A stretch of DNA of 64,000 nt, from contig JAYGXS010000003.1 in the NCBI GenBank assembly GCA_036362985.1, positions 88,765,976 through 88,829,975 on the forward strand. Reading direction: 5' to 3'. This stretch comes from Ligula intestinalis. Taxonomy: Eukaryota > Platyhelminthes > Cestoda > Diphyllobothriidea > Diphyllobothriidae. A program made the translations under genes and the position numbers. Numbering within the stretch: the stretch's first letter is position 1; the number at the start of each line of letters is the position of its first letter. The notes beneath the pieces were generated by a model that saw only the letters and a list, made by a program, of their open reading frames with translations, searched no databases and was not told the origin of the DNA. This document shows, in pieces, positions 43,600 to 56,700 of the stretch.

Positions 43600-46500
43600 T
43601 TCGGCTTTGGTTTGAAAACGAAGTTGATAAAGTATATTTTAAAGCTGTAGTGTCAGCCAATATGTGTGAAGGTTTGTTAAATTCACTATTAACTTCGCGG
43701 CATCTATTTGGACGTCATAAGTTTCCATAAAACTAGTAACAATCTGTTGTCGAAACCTGAATACTGTTGCCTTGTTAGTGAATTAGACATGAGTAATTTC
43801 TCACCACGTAAAGAAAACGCAAATTTATCGTTTGAATTCAAGCTGTCCAGATGCTGTTGCGGTTGAAAACCCAATGAGTGATTGTGCATTGAAACTAAGT
43901 GACTTACTGAGGAAGGCATTCAAGTGCTGCCCTCTGTTATAGGACAACAAAACCCTAGCCGCCGTTCTTACTAATATTGCAAAATGCGATATGCATAAAG
44001 GCTTTTTAAGTGCAGGCACTTTTACGCATTTTTGTGCGAAAAGTAAAATAGTTTTTATCAAGATGAGCACAATGTGATATGGTTTCCAAAAGTCATAACC
44101 CAAGGATTACGATGCTTAAAAAAGATGTACATTTTCGCCATCTTTATTAAAACTTTAACAATAATCCAGGACAATGGTCGTATTTAAAATAAAATGTACT
44201 ATGATATTAGTTCTACGTTTGGAATGTGAAATGCAGTCTTTTATTTTTGTGTTTTCAGGGGAAGCAGGTAAAATTGTCAAACCATTTGCTAAAATCTCTT
44301 CTAATGCTAAGCTCCTGGATAATATTTGCAGTGCTTGAACAACTAGATGATTCCTTGAGTCGCACGCGTCTATTTAACATTATATTATATTTCCAGGCAC
44401 GTACCTTTACTTCATTAATAAATCTATATTTTGTATAGTTTGGGTTCCTTCAAATTGCAGAATATGTTCCGACCGAAGCTCCTTTAAATGTTTTTCATAG
44501 CCTCGTAAGGCAATCACATATTGCGATCTAATTATGCCAAAACAATAGCTGACATAGAAAACAGAGACGGGGCTTGCGTTTCTGGACGCGGAGATATCAT
44601 GTTCCGGACAGTCCCTAACAATCCGCAAATGTACTGAATCTGGGATTTTAGCACAGTAATTTTTCAATCAAGAAACATTGTGAACCCAGCACCATACAAT
44701 TTCCTTACAGGCTTATCGTCATCTGTGCTTTGTTATAGAAAAACAATTACTTTTAGAGAGCATTTTGGCATTTTGGTCAAAGACAACTCAATTGCTGTTT
44801 ATCTAGGGTAATTACGAAAAAGGCTATCTTTATCTCTGGAATCTTAATTTAAGCACGTCTCAAAGACGCTGTTTTTATTGACGACGGCCTTGAGAATATA
44901 ATAAAAGGAATTGCAAGGCTAATTTTTAATTATTTTCTTCTTTTATCGTACAAATTTTTGCAGAGAAAGCTGTATTTTATGTCATATTCATGAACAAAAC
45001 TGTTAGGTCTTTTCCTTAGTCTATGTGCTGCAAAACGTTCCTTGATAACTTCATTAAGTTTGTGTGTTTTTTTGAAAACCCATCTGCATGCTTGCATTTT
45101 TGCCTATGTGGACTTCTCGCGTGGTTAAAAACTATATTTGTATTGGGGACTTGAATGTAGCTCAATTTAATTAAGCTTATATTTTGGTAAAGATTTCATT
45201 TGTTTGGTTAACTGGTGAAACCACAAAAAGTGGTCCTGGAAACCCATATATTATGCGGAGAAACACAAAGCTGCTGCCTTCTGCAGCATTGAGTGAAGTT
45301 AAACTAATAATAAATATATATTTTGTTTCCTTCCCCGACGGTTAACTATTTGAAGCTTTCCAGTTATCGAAACACGAAGCAATATATCGTTATAATGTTA
45401 TATTTAACAACTAATTAGCATGAAAAATATTCTTGAGTCCCAGAATTTTAATATTTTGCGTTGCTGTTCTCATTGCCTTTCCTGTTTGGCATTGATATAC
45501 TGCTGCACTACAAATGAGAAGGTCTCTTCAGCTCAAAGTGACCTAAGACCAGATATCGGTTTTTTTTCCGTAGAGTATAGGCAGACACTCTTGTACTTGA
45601 TTATATTCCAGTCTACGTTTGGTTTAATATAGCTACCTTGGATGCTCGCAAATAGGGATTTCACATGTTCACACCTAAATTTCCTCAAAACGTAGATTCG
45701 AAATTAACTTAAAAAATGAAGACGAATTGAGAACATAACTCAATTAATCTTGTAATATAGTTCACAGTTTTTTTAATTGAGGAGAGTTTTGTGTTCATGC
45801 CAATTGATGACACAAAATGAGAAGAATTGACCATTTTTCCCTGATATTATTTAAGGTATAATGCTATTTTATATATTCATAAAAAAGTTATAAGGACATC
45901 CTTAAGCCAAGAAGCTCCTTAACCAATAATCACATCTAAAACCTGTGTGTCATATAAGTAAGGGTACGGAAGGATAAAGGGCGCATTTTGTCTCAAAGCT
46001 GATGATCTGGTTACCATATTTACGCACAACTGCGACTGGCATTAATATTACATAGTTCAGTCAGTTAAAATTTTGAAAATCTACTTTTTAAATCATTTTA
46101 TAAGATAGTTAATCTGCATGAAAGCCAACGATGTATCATATTTTTATGAGGAAATCCGATTTGTTCTGATGCATATGTTATTAGAAAACAAATGAAAAAT
46201 GCAAGGTAAATATACGTAAGGACGGTGGAAACATACGATGTTTTATGGTTTCATTAAGGTCAACTGAAAGCGGGATCCAACAGCTGAATGTCACGCCTGA
46301 GTGCTGCATTTAAATCACCCTCCCAACCAATTGCGCTCGAGAACCTTTTTGTCCCTTGATAACCTACCAGAATACAGGCCACGTTTTAGCGAGAACTGAA
46401 AAAATTCCAATTGGCCAATCAGAAAAGCATCGAGGAAAAAATGCTCACGCTCCTTAAAATAACATATGAGCACATATTTATCCCAGAGTTTCAATAGTAA

Positions 46501-46800
46501 TGCACGTATGCTCATCTGACATCATCATTTTTGTGAAAAATTGGCATTTGTATTGCTTTTCTTCAAAGGTTGATCATTAAGATGGTTTAACACATTATGA
46601 AATATCAACTTAAAACGCGGTCACTTCTCTTGCTAAACTCTCCCGTAACTTAAGCGCTGCGTAAATTAACAGGTACGCAATTATAATGTTTATGCTCCTC
46701 GGGTAGAGCATATCTCCCAAAAACGAATTGTGCAAACCGCATTGCGCCCGAATTTTCCCCGACATAACTGAAAAGGTTCGTGTTTCGGGTATCCGCAGGG
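43600..46800. other. intergenic, possible 5' flank of receptor
   Basis: No recognisable coding sequence or repeats. Any promoter or first exon of the receptor would lie here, but I see no clear signal. Confidence 0.45.
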
Positions 46801-47185
46801 ATAAAGAGGAAGACCTATCGAGCACCGGATCAATTGATTTATTGTTCTGAGCTTTCAAAAAATTAGAGAAATCCATTTTCTGAACTGAGAAGTTGCAACG
46901 AAAAAGAAGGAAGTTATAGTGACCATAGGCCAATCAACAGTCTGAGTCCTGGTGGCCCCGTCTCCTCTTTCGTCCGTTTCGTCGTGGGGTCCTTTTTGCT
47001 TGCCTTTACCGCTATAATTATTCCTTATTCTCATCTCTGAAGATTGACTCCTGTAAGAGTCCGAAAGCTCAGGACAATAAATCAATTGATATGGTGCTCT
47101 GAACGTCTTCCTCATTATCCATATAATCTTAATGTCGAAAGCTCAGAGTGCAATAAAATTTTCGGAAACTAGTGCCCTTACATAT
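46800..47185. repeat. three PLE-like termini, first two divergent
   Basis: Shared block GAAAGCTCAGRACAATAAA, TCAATTGAT, GGTGCTC, GTCTTCC. Copy 1 is on the minus strand (about 46860 down to 46800), copy 2 on the plus strand (47030-47110), facing away from each other. Copy 3 (plus, 47139-47180) keeps only CGAAAGCTCAG and AATAAAA. No PLE coding sequence adjoins. Confidence 0.65.
47034..47073 (+). ncRNA. hammerhead motif with canonical core (family 5)
   Basis: Stem I TCT 47034-47036 with AGG 47071-47073 (U-A, C-G, U.G). Core CTGAAGA 47037-47043, canonical since position 7 is free. Stem II GACTC 47046-47050 with GAGTC 47057-47061, five perfect pairs, loop CTGTAA; an unpaired TT against C sits at its base where a G-C pair is usual. 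GAAA 47063-47066, GC, TC 47069-47070, cleavage expected before A47071. Stem III word AGCT is self-complementary. One of the best-preserved motifs here. Confidence 0.62.
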
Positions 47186-47189
47186 ATTT

Positions 47190-49430
47190 TCATTAGGCAG
47201 AACAGAAGCAGACGTGTTGAGTTATCCAAGTAATTCCAAGGCAGACTGCAAAACACTGGTCATCTTGCAATGAGAACACACATGTTGTGAAGACTATCTC
47301 AACACTGAATTGTGCATGAAAGTGGCTGGAAGTATTTGGGAAAGTTCATCGCACGTGATAAGTGTAAGTCGTAGCCTCTTTATTTTCCCTCTACCTGTCG
47401 CATCCGCCATTAGTTCTGCATTCTTCATTATTGATCATCTCATTTGCTGTGGCCGATATAAGTAAGCTCTGTTGTAATTACAAAAAATGCTAGAAATTTG
47501 ATCGCAAATGTATCCAACTTATACTGCCAAATGAAACGCTTTCAATTAACCAAAGGATTAAACAGAGTGTGAAGCAGAAACTACGGGCTGGCAGAAAGTA
47601 AGAGGGCTTGCGGTTGTGGTTTTCTAGGGACCAATGTATAAGGCCTCGCAGTCAAGGGACCATTATTTAATGAATTATTCATCAAAAGTAATTTGTTCGT
47701 CTGACTGTCAACGAATATACATCAATAAGCCCATCACGATGAATGTACTTTACTGCCAGATTGCACTCAACTAGAATATTATTGTTCAGCAATAATTTTA
47801 CTAAATTAAAAGGCAGTCTAGGATGCAGTCAGTTATGGGACTCGTTTACATTTGATCAAGCAAATATATGTGGGCAATTTCAGGTAAATCTTACGATGAG
47901 TGCACTACTTATTCGTCAAACGGGTAAAGGAAGTGCTTGTCCATTTTCCTAATACGCTAACGTGCATATATATTTTACTTATTTATGTTACAATTTAGTA
48001 AGCAAATTAGACTGATTAACGGTAGTTCAAAGGCAACATCGGGTGTTACTTTATTTGTTAAAGCGAAAAACATTAAACTGCCTGTTTGCTTCTCCTCATT
48101 CGTTAATACTCTCCATTTATCTTTTAAGCCTTGCTTTAAAAAGGCCTGCTCATTTAAAGGTGTATATTCTGCATGCCCTTTTCAGTCGCCAGTGTTGCCT
48201 ATTTCGTTTAGCTGATGTTGTAATGCTGCAACAATTTAAAACGGTCAAGAAATTTGCCGATCACATTCTTTGTGAGGTCGCGTATCCTTATATGCCTGAC
48301 GTAGTGACCGTGAAGGCTATCCATACTATGTGCCCATATTTTCTGAATGCTATCTTGCCATACATCGGCATATCAATACTTCAAATTCCCATTACTAACA
48401 CGCTTCGTCAGTGGCGTAGAACCAGAAATTTATACCAGTCTCTATATGTAGATTTCATGTAAAGTTTAAGATTTTGAGCATTTTATTATCTTGACCCTTC
48501 CGCAGTTAATGCAGCCCTCCTTGCTGAAACGTTTGGACGCTGAACCTCCAAATAAATAGACTATTTCTCCCTCGTTTAAACGAGACAGTTTGAAGCGAAG
48601 AAAATGTACCTTAAGCAAGTAAACATGATAATTTTTTAATTGGCTGTCCGAAATGCATTGCTCTCGAGCGGCTGCATTTTGCAGTATTTAGTGAGGCCAA
48701 CGCCCTACTTAACTGAATAACTATACCTCAACCTGGAGTCGTGAGTGTGATCCTGTTTCATCTAGGCTACAGGTACCGCCTTAATTAGCAATATATATAC
48801 TGATTTTCTGGGATATGTCGGCCCTTATCCAATGCATGGAGAAGCAAAGTACCTTTTGAGGTAGCGCGAAGGTAGGCAAATTTTAAAAACGTAGTTTGTC
48901 GGCGAAGTACTCTAAGGCCGTGTTTTACAAGACAAAGCCGATTATAAAATAGTTCATGATGCCTCTAAAGCATAGTAGTCTGCATTAACTCACTTATGAA
49001 GTCCGCTCGTAGCCGAGAAGCGAGTATTATCATCGGCACAATAACATTATAAAGACATACAGGGGATATCGGTAGGGCCATTGCAGGCGTATGTGTCATC
49101 ATAAAGCTGCCATGCGCAACCCCTAGATATCGCATATTTTTAGAAGTTGTTGGGTTTAAATTGTTTTTTTTGGTACCATTTTTTGACGGAACAGGACTTA
49201 TTAACGCCTAAAAATTGGGTTTCCTCATTGCATTCAAATTGTCCATTTTTCTTCGTATTTGCTTCTCCAGAAAAGTGGCAGTTCTAACTAACCTGAAAGA
49301 GTTGGTTCACTTCTACTTTATTTTGTTATGTAAATTTTCGAGTTAAAGCAAGCGAAAACCTTTTTAAATATGATATTGTAAAAAGGTTTAATTTGCTACC
49401 AAACAAGTATAAATAATCTGATTTTGCGGA
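47190..49430. other. intergenic, no gene seen
   Basis: The 139-codon frame at 48043-48462 has no recognisable domain. A TGAAACGTTTGG...AAATAAATAGAC stretch at about 48519-48560 weakly resembles a PLE terminus. Confidence 0.4.
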
Positions 49431-49489
49431 AATGTCTTCTCCGAAAATATTTAAGATTATATCCCCTTTTTTGACATGTTGGTACAGTG

Positions 49490-49767
49490 GAATTCTTACG
49501 GAACGTTTCAAACATCAGTTTACCCTAAGAGTATATGCAGGGTTTATACTTCATTACGAAAGCAGCTACCCTATTGTTCATAAGAGGAGAACTTTTAATA
49601 TCGTAATTACTCGAGCAAGGACACACAGCTCTAGCCCCGAACTTTACCGAAACAAACTAAAGTACCTGTTCAAACTATGTTTAAAAGAAGTTTACCCTAG
49701 GGAGTTTGCATCTCGCAAAAGAGTTAAGGCTAAGCCGGTTAAACCCCCTACTAATGCAATCTTCTAG
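49490..49767 (+). pseudogene. possible PLE RT C-terminal fragment
   Basis: The frame reads FTLRVYAGFILHYESSYPIVHKRRTFN, then RARTHSSSPELYRNKLKYLF and VYPREFASRKR. The order of aromatic-Ser-Pro, Lys-Arg, Arg-Ala, Ser-Ser and Tyr-Pro-x-x-Phe follows the end of PLE RTs (compare SFVPIQWKRNLVYTLFQRTRMICS... RGYPSQFI at 63.1 kb). Similarity is by spacing of conserved residues, so the call is tentative. Confidence 0.45.
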
Positions 49768-49779
49768 GCCCGGTTACTT

Positions 49780-50335
49780 CGAAGAAGATAGGAGTTCTGG
49801 AAGCCAAGGTAGAAGGAGAGTTATTGCTGTACAGAATCAGTAGGAGAATAGTTAACAGAGGGGTTGACGCGGCCTGGGGTGGAGTTTGACCATGAGGAGT
49901 GAAAGAGAAAGAGCGCCGCAGCCTTGCATCCGCCGGGCACCGGGGCGAAAGGCCGAATGAGTTCCGCCTTGCCTGTTGAATGGGCTTAGTGTCAAGTGTA
50001 TTTCTGCCAGCACTGACCACAAATCTGGCGCATACCAGCAATCTGCGATACGCAAAATCGATTGACTGGTTGAATTATTTGACTGCCAATGAAGGATAAG
50101 TAGAACAGTCATGACAAGAGGCGAGGCAAGTCCAGTGTGGACCAGAAATCAGTGATGCACCAAAAATCGATTCAGTGGCCACGTTGACAGAGCAGGCAGA
50201 TGAGTGATCGTTGCAGCGCTGGGGGGAAGAGAGCAAGCTCCTACATGTAGCTCGATGCATAAGACGACAACAGTTAACACAAAAAGAAAGGGAACGAGAT
50301 TCCTCTGATCAAATGACCAACCCAAGAAGTTGCCG
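49780..50335. repeat. GC-rich island, probable dispersed repeat
   Basis: GC content stands well above the flanks (GCGCCGCAGCCTTGC, CGCCGGGCACCGGGGC). Two similar words, GACCACAAATC...AATCGATT near 50018-50065 and GACCAGAAATC...AATCGATT near 50139-50173, form an internal diverged direct repeat. Overlapping open frames on both strands look like by-products of composition. Function unknown. Confidence 0.5.
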
Positions 50336-50339
50336 AACA

Positions 50340-51825
50340 ATTCCATACATCAAAAGCTCGTATTATCTAATTGAAAGACACTGGAGGAAGTACCAGATGC
50401 AAGTGTCGCACAAGCCAACGACCACATTACGAAATCAGCTTGTACACTCTAGGATAGGGTTAGTTACCTGGACAGAAAACAGGTCATTTACAAAATTACT
50501 TGGGGTGACCGTGATGAAATTTATTGTTGAAAAAATAGAAATTTCCGCCTCTACATGCTTACATAAACATCAATTAGGGCTCAATTGATGAGATCACCTG
50601 TCCAACGCCACCATACATTTGCTTGAACCTCAGCACAAGTTTGCCTTGGACAAAACCAGCATTATAGGCTCCATTCCATATAAAGTAGTCGCCAAAAATC
50701 ACGCAACATGCCAACGTATGTGAAAAAATGGTACTATATCGCTAATCGACATTGCCCCAGTTTGTGACACTGATTATCGTGTAGTATATCCTGAAGGATT
50801 TTCAGGCACGATAGGATGCAAGCTTCTAAAGAGCTTCGTTCTGACCACAAGCAATATGTTTCGATTGTAAAAACTAGCTACTTAAGTAATATGCCTTTTT
50901 ATTATTCATTTTGACTGCGTTTAAAAATTCAAATGTATTTTATTTAATGCATGCACGATAAATTATTTGGTAGCAAAAACGATTTCTTTAAAATTTATAC
51001 TTAAAGGACGGTTCATTTTGTTTCTGAAAAAGTTTCTGTGTAGCCGAATAATTTTGAAACCTACGGACTGCTACACTTGAAGTCAAGGTTTGCAGCCTGC
51101 ACGCTGTTTACAATCTGTTAAATGAAGAGTACGTTTTCACCTAGGATTTGAGAAAAAGTCACACAGTACTCATGAAATGTTGCAATAGTTGTGGATCATG
51201 CTGCATACATTAAAGGCAGCATTAATTAATTGAGGAATACGAGGTATTATGCAGGAACACCTAAAATCGTAATTAAGGTATTTATTAAAAGGTTTTGAAA
51301 CCGGAAGATAACTTTCTTAAAGTATACAATTTAATAAGGGATAAGGTTCCACCAAAACAGCACAAGAAATAGTTTTTTCGTTTATTTTTTCGATAAAATA
51401 TATAGAAATTTATAAAGGCATTCAAAATCAGTGACAAAAAATGCCTATTGTTTATGCAGCCGCTTTTTACAGTGCATACTTTTTATTAGCAAAGCTCCTT
51501 AAAAGCCGACATCCTTTTGTGAATGAAATGTTCTCAAAATAGACTACACACTAATCAGTCTTACAACCTTACTCTTGGAAGTGCTCTAAGTCTGAAGAAA
51601 TATATATTTTTACCGAAGGCCCCAAATTGCTCGTATGCAAGGGATTTTTACGAGTGTATTCATTCCTCAATAATACCTTAACGGCCAGCCTTATATAAGG
51701 AGATGTTGGTTGCAAATAAAAGCATATACAGGCAACACAGGTAGTGACTGCAGAATAAGAGATGTTGCACGCACTTGCAAAACTGTGTGCGCAATTTTCT
51801 CCTTCATGAAACCCGTAGCAATTCG
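50340..51825. other. intergenic, no gene seen
   Basis: AT-rich, no recognisable motifs. The open frame continuing left of 51880 on the minus strand is read-through of the RTE relic in another frame. Confidence 0.45.
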
Positions 51826-51834
51826 GTATCAAAC

Positions 51835-52640
51835 TGCCAGTTGTACTTGTACTTTTTATGGCTTTGATCATGCCTGATCTAGCCAGCCTCAATGATTTCA
51901 CGAGTGGTACCTCTCCATGCGTGGTGATTGGCGGCAGCGGATCTCCAAAGCTCCACCCAGTCCCTTCTCCAGCGATGGCGGCCAAAGATAGAAGGTCCAA
52001 GAACTGCTTCCATGTCTTGACGCACGGTGTCTAGCCAAGTCTTCAATTCGCTCTTCTTAGACGTTTCCAGGTGGGCTGCGGTGCCGGGTCGAGGGCAGCA
52101 TAGCTAAGCCTGTGGGGCGGACGACGGGGAACGTGTCCAAACCACCTCAGTCGCCTTTCTTTTAATGGCTTGAGGTATCCTCGTGATACGATCGCAGCGG
52201 ATGCGGACTGTCTCATTTGAGATGAAGTCGCTATACTTAACTCGCAGGATCGTCCTCAGGCACTGGTGGTCAAAGACCTCCAGCCTTCACTCATCTTCAG
52301 CGCGCACAGCTAAGCATTCCCATCCATAGAGCAGGACTGACCGGATGGATGCATGGTATACACGAATCTTCGTGGAGATGGAGATGTCAGGTCGGATTCA
52401 TAGGTACTTTCAAAGGATTGAGAAAACCCGGCTAGCAGCATCGATACGGGAGACAATGTCATCCTTGCTCTGCCCATTCGGTAGCAGTCTCGCCCCGAGG
52501 TATTTAAAGCTGTCTACTTCTTAATGTTGATGGGCATTAATCCCCAAGGGTGCCTTTTCCTGGTCAGGGATGATGGCTCCTTAAAAAACAGCCAGTTGGG
52601 TCTTAGCTGGACGGCAAAAGAAGATTATTTATCATGTCGG
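51835..52640 (-). mobile_element. RTE/SR2-like non-LTR retrotransposon, 3' end
   Basis: Minus strand RT C-terminal region, in order: DSFKYLGARLLPNGQSKDD, IVSRIDAASRVFS, DISISTKIRVYHASIRSVLLYG, ECLAVRAEDE, a TGA, RLEVFDHQCLRTILRVKYSDF, ISNETVRIRCDRI, LRWFGHVPRRPPHRLSYAALDP (shifted), GPSIFGRHRWRRDWVELWRSAA, NHHAWRGTTREIIEAG and stop TAG at 51881-51879. The short 3' tail contains AAGTAC AAGTAC units, fitting RTE elements. Several stops and shifts; N-terminal endonuclease and catalytic RT are missing (5' truncation typical of target-primed insertion). Confidence 0.88.
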
Positions 52641-52644
52641 AGAT

Positions 52645-53455
52645 CGGCGGAACTGTGCTTATGAAAAGTGCATTGGGAGGCATTAGTGCATCTTTTCCTT
52701 ATATGCACACTTTTGCAAATAAATACATGTAATCTTCTTCAAATTAACTTTTCTTTGACATCCGTCTTTATCGTGCAATCCATATTTTCCCATTCAATTG
52801 TTTTAGAAAAGTAATCAATGTGTTTATATGGCCATTAAGTTTTTTCAGCAGATTTTCTTTCAGGGTTAACGTTTGGCCTACGTACCTTTTAGATTATTCA
52901 TCATCAAATATTTACATTATTATTGTAAATACTTTGTAAAAATGTTACTGTCTTATCGCAGATAATTAAAACGTGCGCGTTTTTGCCATTGTTTCTGTTG
53001 AAAGATGCGCGAAGAAAATGGAAACGCCGAACAAATACATAATTGTCCTTAAGGTCACATTTACTTCCTTTCAATCGCAATTTGCTTGAATCCGGATGTA
53101 TTTTTTTCTTTTGACATTCGGCTATATCTTGTTCTGTGTTCAATTGGATGTGTTCTATCGTTAATTCTTAACGTGAATTCCATTTTATGCATTCAGTTCG
53201 ATAATATTTCTTATAAATGGCTGTCACATAGATTATGTGCGGCATGATATTTCGTTCAAATTATCATGCAAGTTTTTCAGAGCTGGCTGTTATCGGATGC
53301 TGTGTAAACCTTACCTCTTAAACAATAAATTGCTATTGCGTAACAACTTTCCTTAGTGCATTTATATGCCTTTATAAATCTTTATTGAAGTATGCACAAG
53401 CATATAGGTTAATGGGTTACCAAAATAAAGCTGTATAATATTTTATGTCACATTT
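52645..53455. other. intergenic, weak fossil PLE terminus
   Basis: GGAAACGCCGAACAAATACATAATTG at 53011-53040 (given in parts: GGAAACGCC, GAACAAATA) resembles the GGAAACGTCAGACAAATAAAAG terminus at 28.69 kb but lacks the core. Nothing else recognised. Confidence 0.35.
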
Positions 53456-53461
53456 ATCTCA

Positions 53462-53700
53462 AATTTCAGGTCAGGTCAAGTTTATTACTAGAAATGTAGG
53501 TAAATGACTTTAAGCTTCCTATTGGTACGGAACAGCTACTAAATGCATTGATTCAGTGAACATTGCAAAAGAGTAGCGATAGCAGTAAATGAAACTGGTT
53601 AAAGAGAAGCCAGCTAAAGTCCTAAGGCATTGTTTAGAAATTCAGGAGGCTTGAATACCATTTGAGGGATATTAAGGGGAAAGACTGTAGCTCCTGGGGG
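53462..53700 (-). repeat. (TTGAC)n-tailed dispersed repeat, copy 2
   Basis: Begins GGTCAGGTCAAGTTTATT on the plus strand, i.e. the tail read backwards, then TAGGTAAATGACTTTAAGCTTCC, TTGGTAC and AAATGCATTG. It is the most diverged of the four copies. Confidence 0.6.
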
Positions 53701-53704
53701 GGAA

Positions 53705-56700
53705 GTATATGCAATATAGGCTGACCTGCTGCTGAGAGTCTTTGAGGCATGTCAAAAGGAGCCCATCGTGGTTTTTATCAATAGCCTAAGGTTCCCAAGA
53801 GGAGAATATCGCACAGGTGACAAGAACATCACCAAAGTGTCAGAGGTGCATTAACCATATGCATTTGGCGGGTACTGGTTCTGCCAAGCAGGTGAACAAT
53901 CAGAGGGGCCCGCCACGATTCTCAGCTATCGGATATGGATAGCGATTAGGAAGTACATTAAACGGCTGCATAGCCTAGGATCACAAGGTTCGGTGCAGGC
54001 GATTGTTGCAATTTGCACACAAGGAAAGCGTATGAGGATATAATGCGGGATAATGGGGCAATGCAGCACAGTTTACGGACAGTATTACCGAATGAAAATC
54101 TACGTTACTATATGCTTGGATAGTTCAGTTTAACTGGAAACCTTCAGCATTAAGGTATACAATGTAGGTGCACTTTGCTCCTACCTGTTTATAAGAAAAC
54201 ATTTTAGCATATGTATTTCATGAAATATAATAAAAACATCCAAAAGTAATTGGCAAAATGCGTTCTACGTAGATGTTGCTTGTTTAGTTCGAGCGCAAAG
54301 AAGATTATATGAAAGCCTTTTATGTGATACGAGTGAATGAGCTGGCCATTGGGCATCATTATATTTTCAATCAAAAAACCTTTCAGAACGCCGACTGACA
54401 TTTCCTGACATCAAACTTTATATTCGTAATTATGTACATACTTTTAGTTGCTACTTACAATATCTAAATTAAAAAATTCATTTATATTTCCTGGGCTACT
54501 CCGATGACAGAACTTACATCAGGCTATCGCGTTCTATTAGACGGTGCCTTGAAAAGGCCCAATAGTTGAAGACACCTGGAATTTACTGTTTTATTAATCA
54601 CTGATGAACGTGCACTGATCGCCAATGAAACGCACTTGTCTCGCTCAACCTTGGACGTCATCTTTCAGGCCCTGACTGCAATTTTAGCAGCTGGTAGTAT
54701 AAGCGGATAGTATTGCCGGCGAAGACATGAGAGACTGGAAAAAGCACGTCTGGCTTATAAGCCGTTGCTGAATAAGGCATAGAAGTTAATCGTACTTCAA
54801 CTTTTTAAGGCCCCTTTCAGGTGGTGGAGCGGATCCTGGCCAACAGACCGATATAGCAATTCCGGTGGGCTAAAACAATCGAATCCATCGAATTAAGGTG
54901 AGAAGAAGAAAGCTCTGTGTCATCCAAAATATCAGCGACAGACTAAGCCAATACGTTAATGATAAAAACGTACAAATTTTACCGTTAAAGTTTCCCTGAC
55001 AGTTACAGGCAAATAGGATGTTGATCCATTGAACAGAACGCTTATCAACATGTTTCCAAATAAGTGGCATTTGAGTGGTCACATACCCACCAGCTCTTGG
55101 GCCTGCGTTGCCCAGATATATGGAAAGTGCGCGAGAGAGAAATAAGCTTCCTTTTGGTAATGTTATGCCAACAGTTTCAGAAAAAAAAGTTTTCGGTTAA
55201 CTGTGGAAAGAAGATGTTTAAAAACTTTACAGCAAAACATCCAGCATTAACGGGACACCCAGAGTGACTCTACATATAGTAGAATTGAACGTTGGTATGT
55301 CAATTTACGACAAAAAATATACCATTAGGCAAGAAACGTGGGGTAGAACGACTTCGGATATATTGATTCAGAGTGAAGGGTCCGAACAACCTATGCGCTT
55401 TCTTGACCATTTTCAAAAATGTCGTACTTAAATGTCATTTTAATGAAATAAGAAACATCTGCAGCAGAAGAAAGCAAGCAGGGTATTTTTTTTCAAATAC
55501 ACATATCCCTCGTAACAGAAATCCATAAAATAACCGTAGGAAAGTATATAAACAGTGAGACGAAATGAAAGTTCCTACCCATCTCAATTTGAACGAAGAT
55601 GTTTCGGCTTGCACTAGAGAAACCAGCCTACGCCAGGTTCCGTTAAGCCTTGGAGACTCCGGGCGAAAGTGAAGAGTATGGTTGGCGCTTACTACGTCCT
55701 CTTTCCTCTTTAAAGCTACTCCCTGAGACTGTCACCTTATGTACCAACCAGTTGGTGTACTTTATGTTGTTCAGCAAAACTGATGGTCGAACATACACAG
55801 AGATAAAGAATGTCATCGAAAAATTTAAGGAAAAAGGGGTTCATATGAAGGGAGGAGTTTAAGCACAGGAAAAGATGATTTTACACTGCAACGTCTGTCA
55901 AATGATTCCCAAATCAGACAAGTTTGCAGATGCAAAACACAATGTACTGAGCCCAGACTATTAATTTAGAGGCACTTTTCCTACAGGAATGTAGAAACAT
56001 GACCAAAGCTCTACATGCCATCAAAACACTAAATTTATCCGCAGTCATTGAGAAATCTCAGTTCACAAATGTGAACGGTAAAGCTGCGAGGATACTGGCT
56101 GTAACCCTGAAGGACTCCACACTTATTGTATGTAGGTTTTCACTTGCCGGACGGAACAAATTTATGGTGGAAGACACCAAAAAAGAATTCAGTTGGAGAG
56201 CCGCACGCAGACTCTTTGGTTAGTAGGAAAATACACCAAAGAGCATTAAAGTGAAAGGATTAGTCAAATAAAGTACATACGTAGGTAAAGCAACCATTAT
56301 ATATTTATTGGGGCAGAAAGGACGAGACAAGCTACATCACTCAAGGTTACATGCTTGGCTTCATAGACAGGTTATAAATCGGCCGGAGAAATTTCAAGAG
56401 AACGGCAGATTGGTATCAAAGAGAACTCGTTCAGTGAGCTTTCGAATTTTGGCGGAACATGCATAGTACGGAGCAAATGTTTCGTAATTGGAGTAATTCC
56501 TATTGTACACCAATAAGTACCTGCCTCATAGTCCAAACTTAGTATGAACTGATACCGCGTGCTGGATGACGTTCTGAGAGTGGAAACCAAGGCAATCCCT
56601 GATGTACTTACAATAGCATAAACCCAGATTCACACCTCTTGTTGAGATCGAGGGCATTTTTACCCCAGCATTGCTTTTGGTCAGCGCCACCTCTGACTAA

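Noticed and set aside
48043..48462. 139-codon frame as a membrane protein gene
   Set aside because: Hydrophobic but biased by T-rich DNA; no motif, no splice or start context and no relatives recognised.
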